Part shown: positions 55,212-64,000 of the stretch, piece after piece
Numbering within the stretch: position 1 is the stretch's first letter
Layout of the letters: the number at the start of each line of letters is the position of its first letter
Assembly (NCBI GenBank): GCA_964017065.1
Contig: OZ024783.1
Span: 2,395,772 to 2,459,771, forward strand
Length of the DNA: 64,000 nucleotides
Source: Haliclona indistincta
Taxonomy: Eukaryota > Porifera > Demospongiae > Haplosclerida > Chalinidae
Direction: 5' to 3'
The notes under the pieces: model-generated
What the model was told of the DNA's origin: nothing
The model's database searches: none
What the model saw: the letters and a program-made list of their open reading frames with translations, nothing else
Made by a program: the position numbers and the translations under genes

Positions 55212-56562
55212 TTATCTGATAACATGTTGTGATGGTGGTGTGTGGGGTGTGGTCCAGTATTCCTCTCCCTGCATCTCAGTCAGTCGTGACACTGTACGAT
55301 CAAACGCAAATATCTCTTCTTGTCCAGTGAATATGCTTGCTTGAGAATGAAACGTGTTCTGCATCACAAGAGAAGAAAGATCTTGTATGAAGAAGAGCAC
55401 ACATAGTAGTAAATTTGTAAAAATATTATGAAACTGACTAAAATTTGATCAAATTCCCCAAAATTACTAGGTTCAATGCAAAAATTTGCAAATAAATTTT
55501 GGGTGTACCTCTTTAATGTTGAGGTCGTCCATGAGCATACGAGAGTCATCACTGAGCTGGTCAGGAGTGATGGTGGTTGAGGTGACTGGTAGAGCAAGCT
55601 GTCTGGGTGGAGCAGCAGCAGTACACACCAGCTTAACCTGTCAAACAGGATTATATAACAAGTAAAACACACTACAGTAGAACCTGTCTATAGTGATCAC
55701 TGCCTGCTTATAACAGCCAGCTAGCTAGGGACCAAACAGTACAGTGGAACCCGTCTATAGTGGTCACTGCCTGCTGATAACAGCCAGCTAGCTAGGGACC
55801 AAACAGTACAGTGGAACCCGTCTATAGTGATCACTGCCTGCTTATAACAGCCAGCTAGCTAGGGACCAAACAGTACAGTGGAACCTGTCTATAGTGGTCA
55901 CTGCCTGCTTATAACAGCCAGCTAGCTAGGGACCAAACAGTACAGTGGAACCCGTCTATAGTGATCACTGCCTGCTTATAACAGCCAGCTAGCTAGGGAC
56001 CAAACAGTACAGTGGAACCTGTCTATAGTGATCACTGCCTGCTTATAACAGCCAGCTAGCTAGGGACCAAACAGTACAGTGAAACCCGTCTATAGTGATC
56101 ACTCGTTATCTAATGGTATAGTCTAGTGGGTGTGGTCTGGTTGCTAGTAGTTACCTTGTGGTTATATAGTGTGTCTACTAGTGTGATAAACCGACGAGCT
56201 TGTGTTCTCATAGTGAGACTGAACTGTGGTATACCCTCGATGAAGACTGTGCTGTAATGACGACACACCTCCAGATAGTCTGTTGCACTGAGTGGCTGTG
56301 AGTGGGTGTGGTTATGGGTGTGGTTTGCTGGTGGTGTGATAGTACCTTATCACAGAGAGCTGTAAAGGTGAAGTAAGCACTAGATCCACTAGACCTCTCC
56401 ACTATCAACTGTCTACCTAGAAACTCCAGTGTGTGAGGAACGATTGCTGCACATGACCAAGATTAGATTCTGATCTTAAAACATGGTGTCTCACCTTCTC
56501 CTTTCTTTTCAGCTAATTCCTGAAATATAGTCCACAGCTGGTCCACATCACTACTAGTGGGA
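55212..56562 (-). pseudogene. AFG1L: AFG1L-like 3' exons downstream of NLR5 (best-preserved C-terminal half)
   Basis: Exons 56495-56562, 56346-56446, 56155-56295, 55509-55637 and 55212-55358 connect with consistent phases. They encode DVDQLWTIFQELAEKKGE, then LEFLGRQLIVERSSGSSAYF, CDKPLSATDYLEVCRHYS, IPQFSLTMRTQARRFITLVD, RMLMDDLNIKE and FTGQEEIFAFDRTVSRLTEM, the whole AFG1 C-terminal region. No upstream AAA core or 5' exons follow on the right; a hAT-like element and a minisatellite lie there instead. It is therefore an orphaned 3' half, although open. A live gene with distant 5' exons cannot be excluded. Confidence 0.75.
55675..56100. repeat. 67-bp repeat array, 6 full copies plus a part
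   Basis: Starts at 55675, 55742, 55809, 55876, 55943, 56010 and 56077, exactly 67 bp apart. It is the longest of the three homologous arrays. Confidence 0.95.
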
Positions 56563-56944
56563 CTACAGAGAAGAACATGTGATGATGATGGAAGAGCTCA
56601 AGAGCTTACATTATGTACACATAGTCAGCTGACCAGTAGATGATAGTGAAGAATATCTGATGGAGCAGTACAGAATGTGATATTAGACACTTACTAGTCA
56701 AAACTCACTTGAGAAGTGACATGTTCCAGTTATGAATATCATTACATATTTGTTACCACTGAGGAGTATTGTCAAAGAGAAAAACAATAGTAAAGTGATT
56801 CTTGCATAGAAAGTTTAAAATGAATTATAATGCTGACTGACTCCTTCTAGTCATATGTATGTTGATTGGTCAATGGTACACTTCTGTTTTGACTTGCTAT
56901 GCAAGAACTTTGAAAACTGCTGACATAGAATAACCATACCAATA

Positions 56945-57114
56945 CAGTGGAACCTCTCTAAGGCGGACACCATTGGGACCAAAAAAGTGTCCATTATAGA
57001 GAGGGTGTCCTCTGGTCAGGGTCAGCCTATTATACATTATGTGGGTTATATTTGGGATTCAGTAAGTGTCCATTATAGAGGGATGAGGGGTGTCCTCTAA
57101 GAGGGGTTCCACTG
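56945..57114. mobile_element. MITE with CAGTGGAACC ends (NLR5 unit)
   Basis: Third copy of the unit-ancestral insertion; the right end GAGGGGTTCCACTG is intact. Confidence 0.88.
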
Positions 57115-57296
57115 TAATCAGTAACCTCCATTATGTACATTTTGAAGTGTAGCAGTAAAATGGCTGTTTAGCATTGGTTTGGGATATCTACATGTGAGTC
57201 GGATGTAACACTTTGGGACAATGTAAGAGACCATGGATATGTGTCATGACCAGAACCAGGCAAACTAGGACATGAACAACATGTTCACAATTATAT

Positions 57297-58020
57297 CAGG
57301 AGCCCATAATCGACTGCGCCTACTAAGAGAAGGAGTGTGAATCGCCCACGCTTTAATTGGATTTTCTGCCAGCGAACTGTCGCTAGCGGATATACTATTT
57401 TTAGCGCTGTTAGACCGCACCTCCTTGAACATGGCACACATCAGGCAACCTGAAAGCAACTGTATGTACTCGTGAAAGCATATGATAGCCTATCCAGCCA
57501 CACCGTGGCGTTGCTAGATCACCTGTACGTTCGTGGCTCGGCTATCTGATTGTTTCGAAGCTGTTTGTCGTTCGATCATACAACTGGATCCCTGGAGCTG
57601 CTGTAGCTGCCTAGCTGAACTGTCAGCCTAGCTGTTCCGCTTCCGCTTCAGTTATGTGTTGTATCACGGCCACTAACCATAACAACTACTGTTACATCTC
57701 AGGTAATAAATGGAACTCTCTGAGAAACAGCTGACCAGTGATATAACACGACGAAGCTTTGATCGAACTGGACAGCCGCGCTCACGAGGATTGGCGAATT
57801 CAGCGACGGCCTTGTAAATCGAGCTAGAAATAGAGACCAAGATGCTTCTTCAGCGCTTAGATCATAGACAATTCTCTTTCTTCAGTACTGAGCTGCCATC
57901 TTTAAGCGCTAAAAATAGTATATCCGCTAGCGACAGTTCGCTGGCAGAAAATCCAATTAAAGCGTGGGCGATTCACACTCCTTCTCTTAGTATATAGGCG
58001 CGGTCGATTATGGACTCCTG
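57297..58020. mobile_element. hAT-like foldback element with ATTATAT target duplication
   Basis: The termini CAGGAGCCCATAATCGA and TCGATTATGGACTCCTG are inverted and begin/end with CAG/CTG, as in hAT elements. ATTATAT flanks both sides (57290-57296 and 58021-58027). Arms continue through GGCAGAAAATCCAATTAAAG. 724 bp, no transposase. Confidence 0.85.
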
Positions 58021-58027
58021 ATTATAT

Positions 58028-58873
58028 GCATTGAGGCAGTATACAAACTGGGCACATGGATACGTTGAGGCAGTATTGAGACTGGGCACATGGATACGTT
58101 GAGGCAGTATTGAGACTGGGCACATGGATACATTGAGGCAGTATTGAGACTGGGCACATGGATACATTGAGGCAGTATTGAGACTGGTACATGGATACAT
58201 TGAGGCAGTATTCAGACTGGGCACATGGATACATTGAGGCAGTATTGAGACTGGGCACATGGATACATTGAGGCAGTATCGAGACTGGGCACATGGATAC
58301 ATTGAGGCAGTATTGAGACTGGGCACATGGATACATTGAGGCAGTATTGAGACTGGGCACATGGATACATTGAGGCAGTATTGAGACTGGGCACATGGAT
58401 ACATTGAGGCAGTATTGAGACTGGGCACATGGATACATTGAGGCAGTATTGAGACTGGGCACATGGATACATTGAGGCAGTATTGAGACTGGGCACATGG
58501 ATACATTGAGGCAGTATTGAGACTGGGCACATGGATACATTGAGGCAGTATTGAGACTGGGCACATGGATACATTGAGGCAGTATGGAGACTGGGCACAT
58601 GGATACATTGAGGCAGTATGGAGACTGGGCACATGGATACATTGAGGCAGTATTGAGACTGGGCACATGGATACATTGAGGCAGTATTGAGACTGGGCAC
58701 ATGGATACATTGAGGCAGTATTGAGACTGGGCACATGGATACATTGAGGCAGTATTGAGACTGGGCACATGGATACATTGAGGCAGTATTGAGACTGGGC
58801 ACATGGATACATTGAGGCAGTATTGAGACTGGGCACATGGATACATTGAAGCAGTATGGAGACTGGGCACATG
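58028..58873. repeat. 34-bp minisatellite, about 25 copies
   Basis: Unit TACATTGAGGCAGTATTGAG followed by ACTGGGCACATGGA. Copies are almost identical, with rare TAT(G/C)GAG variants and one unit short of GC. Because 34 is not a multiple of three, a stop-free run is open in all three minus frames and creates long artefactual ORFs. Confidence 0.96.
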
Positions 58874-60258
58874 GAGATAACAATGATCATAATGAACCAC
58901 ATACCTGATTGAGCAGGAATCAATCTGACGCCAGTCTTGTTACTATGGTAACCAGTACACTCACTCTCACTATTAGATCACAGCATAGACTCACAAACAT
59001 GTCTCACAGAGAAGGCTGGTCCCATTCTAAAGTGCAGTGGTCAGAAAACCAGGAACAGTAAATAGCTTACCAACCACTTTGTTACTGCGTTCTACTAGTT
59101 TAGTCTCAGCTGATAAAACCACACTGGCAGTATACTCGACTGGCTGAGTAGTGATCCGTGGTAGAGGGAACTGGGTCATCTGTCCCTTCAAGAACATTGT
59201 GTAGTAGCTGTTGATGCCGTAGATTTGACCAAAAGCAAGCACACAGGTAGCCAGACTATCGTTGCTGGCAGCAAGAACAGCTTTGTTCAATAGTGTGAAG
59301 CAGTTCATCATTGCCTTCGTCTGTGGCTCAGTGGGTATAGTTCCTTAGGAGTCACACCAGACACAAACACCAGCTGGCTCACTCCAGCAGCTGATAACAC
59401 ATTGTCCATGCCCACTTTATTGATATGCCATGATGAGGCTAGTACTGAAGCAGCTGCATGAACAATGGAGTCCACTCCTTGGAATGCCTTCACTAAGCCC
59501 TCATAGTCCATAAGGTCCACCTGGAACAGTGCAGCTGCCTTGGAGCGTAGCCTGGCTCTTCACTCACGCTTCCTATTATCCGCCCCAGCAAGTAGACGTG
59601 ATAGTCCTCTCGCGACAAGAGTTCCTCCACCACGTGAGACCCAACGAATCCTGTCCCGCGTAGCACAGCAACTATCCTCTTCTTTTTGCCTTCTCCCTTG
59701 GCTCGCTCAGTGATCACCTCAGACGGCGGTTTGACTACACGGTACGGTATGGGGCGTTCCTGGCGCTCTCTGTTCCATCGTTTCGTCTTGCGCCAAGCCA
59801 ACCCTGCCAGCAAGAAGAGAAGAAGAAACACGAACAGGTAATTAAGCAATCTGTTGACTGATCGGCTCGTACACGTTCTTGAGATCAGAGCCGTTCCAGT
59901 CGATCAGCATAATATCAGAGTGGAATAGAGTGGATTTATAGACCATTTCGGGTGCCAACCGAGACGAGTATGCTAGACTTGATGTTGCCGCCAGTGGTAT
60001 CTGGGGGGGCAGATTTGAGCGAACATTTTTTGATGTGCGGGTGTTTAACCCCTACGCTCCCTCGAATCAAACCCCCTGTATCCAATCAAGCTACCGAAGA
60101 CGGGACTACGGGGATAGTACCGGTTTGCCTACTCCCACTTCGCCTACTCTCATTTTGCCTACTTACAGCCCCAAAGGGACGTTTTGCCTACGCAAGCCGC
60201 CTTCGGCGGCTTATACTATCTACGCGCGCGCGTACAGAATCACTATAATGGCTTGTTT

Positions 60259-61231
60259 ATAGGGTCCGCAATGAAAAAATCGACTGTCACAGATTCAGCG
60301 GGATGGCGATTCAGTGTGTAGAGTTACTTGGTACGGACATAGTACGGATAGACAGAGAAGCGCCAAGTCTTTCCTTTTTGCAGGAAAAAATAAAACGCTA
60401 AAAATCGGGGGTGTAGCCTACGAAGTGCTTATAAACTATTTTATTTCCGATTTACATTCGATGCACGCGATACAGTTTTGTTGTCAAGAATGCACAGCAT
60501 CATGCTGTCATGATTTCAACACTCTTCAAGGTCGCAACAGCTCCTCTGCATCGTTTTCAAGGCGTAATTTGGAAGTGGGCGGGGTTCCGAGACGCCACAA
60601 TAACAGTTATTGGTCTCTAGCGCTCTTGTACATCGTCCAATAGCAACCCTCATGCACCTTCTGTCCAAGTAGGGTAGCAAGGTAATTGCATACCAAGTTT
60701 CGTTTAGTTCATTTGCTTCCTTCCACCAAATCCAAGAAATACTTCAAAATTTTGGATTTGGTGGAAGGAAACAAATGAACTTGATGAAACTTGGTATGCA
60801 ATTACCTTGCTACCCTACTTGGACAGAAGGTGCATGAGGGTTGCTATTGGACGATGTACAAGAGCGCTAGAGACCAAGAACTGTTATTGTGGCGTCTCGG
60901 AGACCCCGCCCACTTCCAAATTACGCCTTGAAAACGATGCAGAGGAGCTGTTGCGACCTCGAAGAGTGTTGAAATCATGACAGCACGATGATGTGCATTC
61001 TTGACAACAAAACTGTATCGCGTGCATCGAATGTAACTCGAATATAAAATAGTTTATGAGCAATTCGTAGGCTCCACCCCTAATTTTTAGCGTTTTATTT
61101 TTTTTCCTGCAAAAAGAAAAGACTTGGCGCTTCTATATCTATCCGTTCTATGTCCGTACCAAGTAACTCTACACACTGAGTCGCCATCCCGCTGAATCTG
61201 TGACAGTCGATTTTTTCATTGCGGACCCTAT
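60259..61231. repeat. Near-perfect palindrome with arms of about 480 bp
   Basis: The left arm starts ATAGGGTCCGCAATG and the right arm ends CATTGCGGACCCTAT. The centre (about 60735-60760) is TTTGGTGGAAGG-type sequence. TGTTTATAG occurs just outside both ends, a possible 9-bp duplication overlapping the repeat. Confidence 0.9.
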
Positions 61232-61255
61232 TGTTTATAGCACTGGTCGGTCAGC

Positions 61256-61328
61256 TCGTTCCGGTGGCGCAGCGGTTTAGTGCGGTGGCGTGTAGTGCAA
61301 ATGTTCAGGGTTCGATTCCCGCTCAGTA
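61256..61328 (+). repeat. tRNA-like SINE head
   Basis: TGGCGCAGCGGTTTAGTG resembles an A box, and GGTTCGATTCCCGC is a B box at the expected distance. The cloverleaf is poor and T-rich sequence follows, so this is a tRNA-derived retroposon piece rather than a tRNA gene. Confidence 0.6.
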
Positions 61329-62267
61329 CTTATTATTTTTAATTTTTTTCCCCAGAAAACTTAAGTTTTTTTTAACTAAGTCGATCGTCGGGACAGCTTG
61401 CAGATCCAGTGAAGGACGAAGGCCCTGTTTAGGACGACCCTCTCGACGATCTTTAGCCAGGGCCGAAGGCCCGGTTTAGGACGACCCTCCCGACGATCCT
61501 TAGGCTTACCAAGGGCCGAAGGCCCGGTTTAGGACACCCTCCCGACGATCCTTAGGCTTACCAAGGGCCGAAGGCCCGGTTTAGGACACCCTCCCGACTT
61601 TGCACAGTTAGGAGAAGGTTTTTAGGGTTCAGGGTTTAGGGTTTAGTTTTGCTTACTTCTAGTAGGCAAAACGTCCCTTTGGGGCTGTAAGTAGGCAAAA
61701 TGGGAGTAGGCGAAGTGGGAGTAGGCGAACAGGTACCAAATCCCAATCAAGCTACCGAAGACATGAGAATGAGAAGAGAAGGAAATATGAACAACGAGTT
61801 GTTGAGATCGAGCAATCTACTTTTGTCCCATTTGTACTCGCATGTACTGGAGGAATAGGCCCCGCTGCCTACTTTGACTCTAAAGAGAATTGGAAACCTT
61901 CTCGCTGAAAAACATGATGCTTCCTATGGTCAGATAATGGGTTTTCTGAGGAGTCGACTGAGTTTCGCTCTACTGCGCTCCACACTTATGTGCTTGCGAG
62001 GAACCAGGTCCGCAAAATCTAAGCCCTTTAACCTAAAGACAGATACTCTAACTTTAGCCATTGCAGAGGGCAATGGATCTGGTTAAACTGTTTTAATATT
62101 TTTCTCCACAAAATCTGAATTGGTCCTACTTAAATTTTATTTTTTATTTTACCTACTCGTCTACATCATGTACCTGTCTTAATAACATTTTGGTCACATT
62201 AAAAAAAAAATAAATTAAATAGAGTGGATCGCATCGCCTCCGTGTCTCGTAGATCACCAGCTTGAGC

Positions 62268-62871
62268 CAGGGGGGTACGACAAGCTAATTTAATATGACG
62301 TATTGCTGACATACGACACGCCCACTAACGAATGGAATGTATGCAGGATAGTTTACAGTTTGCCATCGCGCTATAGTACATGATATCGAGCTCAGGTGTG
62401 CATAGTTTACACTCCAGATCAAGGCAAGTAATATTCCAGAACAATCTACTGAAAATAGCTGAAACAAGTTTTTACTGTTACAGTGATTGGACAACATTTG
62501 TGCGTATTGCAGCCAGAGTTTGTGCGCCACAGTCGCAATTTTTTACATAATTAACTGAATGATGCTCAAGAATGATAGCGATGCTGTTTTGATCACGTTG
62601 GTGCTTTCTTGGGTGAATAGTTTTGCCAACCAATTCTCCATCTTCATCTCTCTATACTGCAAAAACTAAAAGAGGTAAGGGTGGGGTAAGGTAGCTTAAA
62701 CGAAAGCTCTTGGGTAGTAGTGTCCATTCCGCAACACACTTACCGTTGAAATTGTCCTCTAAAGACGAAGCTGACCAGGAAAGTCGCAATGTATTTTGAT
62801 TTACCCTACGAGTAGTATTAAACGTCAGCATTACGTCAGAAGAAATTAGCTTGTCGTACCCCCCCCCCCTG
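62268..62871. mobile_element. hAT-like TIR element with 9-bp duplication
   Basis: The ends CAGGGGGGTACGACAAGCTA and TAGCTTGTCGTACCCCC...CTG are inverted. AGCTTGAGC flanks both sides (62259-62267 and 62872-62880). It splits codons near the start of the 3-beta-HSD pseudogene. 604 bp, no transposase; a short AT palindrome (62881-62937) follows. Confidence 0.85.
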
Positions 62872-62992
62872 AGCTTGAGCATATGCATATGGTATAATAT
62901 GCCATATGCATAGCCATATGAGTATATTGTATCTATGGCTTGAGCTACACCTTGCTGACCTTGCCCATCCGCCATTGTTGTGTTAGTGAGAA

Positions 62993-63000
62993 TGACGTCA
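62993..63000. promoter_or_regulatory. CRE palindrome TGACGTCA, second copy
   Basis: Same position relative to the MADGQG start (about 17-18 bp upstream) as in the intact pair at 3050-3057. Confidence 0.5.
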
Positions 63001-63119
63001 TTGCGAAAATTGGGTGTGGCTGTTGACAAGCTTTAGAATGTTAGAAGGCGAGACCATAGATGATACAGTCGAGCGATAGCTGGGACGGCTCTGATCTCGC
63101 TCACAAACAGTTCGCGGTT

Positions 63120-63144
63120 CTCTCTCTCTCTCTCTCTCTCTCTC
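63120..63144. repeat. (TC)n microsatellite before NLR6
   Basis: Pyrimidine run within the proximal upstream block, where NLR3-NLR5 have only CTGTCTCTC. Confidence 0.85.
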
Positions 63145-63156
63145 AAAAACCGATCG

Positions 63157-63591
63157 ATGGCATCTTACACTAGACCAGTAAGACTGCTAGCCTATAGAGT
63201 GATTTATATACTAGCAGTGTTGATCATTGTCTATTTTTCTGCTGTTCAGGAGAGCGAGAGCGCTGAATACCGCGCGTTTCAAAGGCATTATGCTGATCTG
63301 TTCAAATCCATTGGTGACACTACTTCACTGGCAGCAGAACTGTACTCCGCTGGTCTACTGTCACGAGAGACGAGGAAGAGAATCTACAGTAGAACTCTGG
63401 TTGAGTCAGATAAAATGACGTGTGAGCTCCTAGATGCGACAGAAACAGCAATCCGACAAGACCCCAGCAACTACCACAAGTTTGTGGAAGCACTAGAGAA
63501 GGACAGTTCAATGCAGCACCTCTGTGGCAAGCTGAGGTCCACATGTGGTGAGTGTGATAATGTGTGTCTGAGCAAGAGTAAATACATGTAA
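63157..63591 (+). CDS. NLR6: CARD exons of an NLR-family gene (partial or CARD-only)
   Basis: Exon 63157-63177 (MASYTRP) and the CARD exon from 63250, with an in-frame codon gain (KMTCELL). The donor used by the others (TGTG|GTGAGT) is at about 63548. Beyond CTGAGCAAG (about 63573) homology to the other copies ends: the linker exon, DEATH exon and NACHT exon are not found in the remaining 430 bp. If the donor is skipped, the frame reads to a TAA at 63591 and gives a small CARD-only protein. If it is spliced, the rest lies beyond the window. CARD-only proteins can act as adaptors or decoys, but which applies here is open. Confidence 0.7.
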   Translation: MASYTRPVRLLAYRVIYILAVLIIVYFSAVQESESAEYRAFQRHYADLFKSIGDTTSLAAELYSAGLLSRETRKRIYSRTLVESDKMTCELLDATETAIRQDPSNYHKFVEALEKDSSMQHLCGKLRSTCGECDNVCLSKSKYM

Positions 63592-63747
63592 TAGAAGAGA
63601 GAGTATCCAACTCCAATAGTCCTGTCAGGAACACTCTCGGGAAAGTAACGTGACCAGCACGCGAGCAAATTGACGTAATCTGACGTATAAATTATGTGGC
63701 AGTGAAAATCTTGCCTACGTCGCACCGCCCACACCATGAAGCTATAA

Positions 63748-64000
63748 ACAGCAGAAGCAGCAAGCGACTCCGCTCCACAGGCAAAGCGAACAGCCGTTCT
63801 ATCACCGGATGGTTTTATTTCTGCTTTAAACACTGCTGGAGAAAAAGAATATGGCGGGTGGCTTGCTAAGATTTTCGTGTGGGACGCATGCACCGTGACC
63901 AAAGGTAGCCATCTTCTGGAGGACTCCAAACTGTGGTACAGGCATCCACCTGCAGGGTCTACAGCACGCATCCGACTTGTTGTCAATGAAAATGGTAGCT
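63748..64000 (+). CDS. Possible partial exon of unknown type at the window edge
   Basis: Open for 84 codons from just after a TAA to the right edge, with protein-like composition (AGEKEYGGWLAKIFVWDA, LWYRHPPAGSTARIRLVV). I recognise no family. An antisense frame over the same bases is also open, so coding status is uncertain. Splice signals cannot be judged because the right side is missing. Confidence 0.25.

Larger units (their letters stand above)
60102..61742. mobile_element. Nested foldback composite inside the retrotransposon
   Basis: CCAATCAAGCTACCGAAGAC is present on both sides (60082-60101 and 61743-61762) although the host coding frame needs it once. Outer arms pair (TTTGCCTACTCCCACTTCGC with GCGAAGTGGGAGTAGGC). 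Inside sit a near-perfect palindrome (60259-61231), a tRNA-like stretch and a GGGCCGAAGGCCC tandem array (61425-61600) shared with 18.1 kb. Confidence 0.75.
59936..62217 (+). mobile_element. Non-LTR-type retrotransposon fragment with 12-bp target duplication
   Basis: AATAGAGTGGAT flanks the insert (59924-59935 and 62218-62229), and the right end is A-rich (A10 then TAAATTAAAT), so it inserted by retroposition in the plus sense. Coding pieces at about 59960-60101 (RFERTFFDVRVFNP, YAPSNQ) and 61743-62086 (KRRKYEQRVVEIE, TFVPFVLACTGGIGP, KRIGNLLAEK) match the C-terminal region that follows reverse transcriptase in many invertebrate elements. A +1 frameshift lies near 61865. It is 5'-truncated and dead, and is itself interrupted by a 1.64-kb element. 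Confidence 0.75.
58921..62978 (-). pseudogene. Second copy of the 3-beta-HSD-like gene, split by insertions
   Basis: Homology to 1758-3032 runs in three blocks: 62940-62978 (MADGQG start), 62218-62267, and 59935 down to about 58921. It then ends at the 34-bp minisatellite, so the last 100 or so codons are missing. Frames break several times (for example at 59310, 59500 and 59850), and small deletions remove the region after HAAASV. Two large insertions interrupt the 5' part. GGTGFVG has become RGTGFVG. It cannot encode a working enzyme. Confidence 0.9.

Noticed and set aside
57180..57260. Weak similarity to an NLR exon (CTTTGGGACAATG)
   Set aside because: Too short and gapped to separate from chance.
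57973..58923. Minus-strand frames of 316, 292 and 223 codons
   Set aside because: They are the 34-bp minisatellite read in three frames; the peptide is a permuted repeat with no domain.
61256..61328. Second tRNA gene
   Set aside because: Poor cloverleaf and location inside a nested mobile element.

Overview
The window looks like nuclear DNA of a sponge, probably a demosponge close to Amphimedon. That placement is inference. The sequence directly shows short phase-consistent GT-AG introns, a tandem family of CARD/DEATH-NACHT-LRR (NLR) receptors, a two-domain beta-gamma crystallin, a tetraspanin, many foldback transposons and many minisatellites. Nothing looks bacterial.

Layout. 1-1610 is the 3' end of a TFIIIC subunit gene (GTF3C3-like, +), with two minisatellites in its introns. 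A membrane-anchored 3-beta-HSD-like gene follows on the minus strand (1758-3032), head to head with NLR1 (3243-5582). NLR2 follows (6005-8984). 9.2-12.4 kb is dense with foldback elements around a calcium-type beta-gamma crystallin gene (10613-11128, -). 12.4-23.1 kb holds a duplicated non-coding block, a decayed P450 copy (A), a foldback with a 9-bp target duplication, and a tetraspanin gene (18642-23120, +) whose first intron carries a TTAA-bounded element.

From 23.7 to 56.6 kb a unit of about 10-11 kb repeats. Each unit holds an NLR on the plus strand (NLR3, NLR4, NLR5) and, on the minus strand, the 3' exons of an AFG1L-like ATPase, then 3' exons of a cytochrome P450, then the 5' exons of the AFG1L-like gene. 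The AAA catalytic core of AFG1L and the N-terminus of the P450 were not found. P450 copy B (23752-28561) is open across nine exons (300 codons); copies A, C and D carry frameshifts.

The NLR N-termini differ in steps: NLR1 has no effector domain, NLR2 and NLR3 have a CARD, NLR4 and NLR5 have CARD plus DEATH, and NLR6 shows only a CARD before the window diverges. All four complete spliced models (NLR2-NLR5) sum to a multiple of three, which supports them.

The right end (57.3-63.1 kb) is a second copy of the 3-beta-HSD gene, now a pseudogene split by a non-LTR-type fragment (itself holding a nested foldback) and by a hAT-like element. It again lies head to head with an NLR (NLR6, 63157), with a CRE palindrome conserved in the spacer of both pairs. 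The likely picture is an innate-immune receptor array growing by segmental duplication, with domain gain and loss at exon boundaries and with passenger genes that decay.
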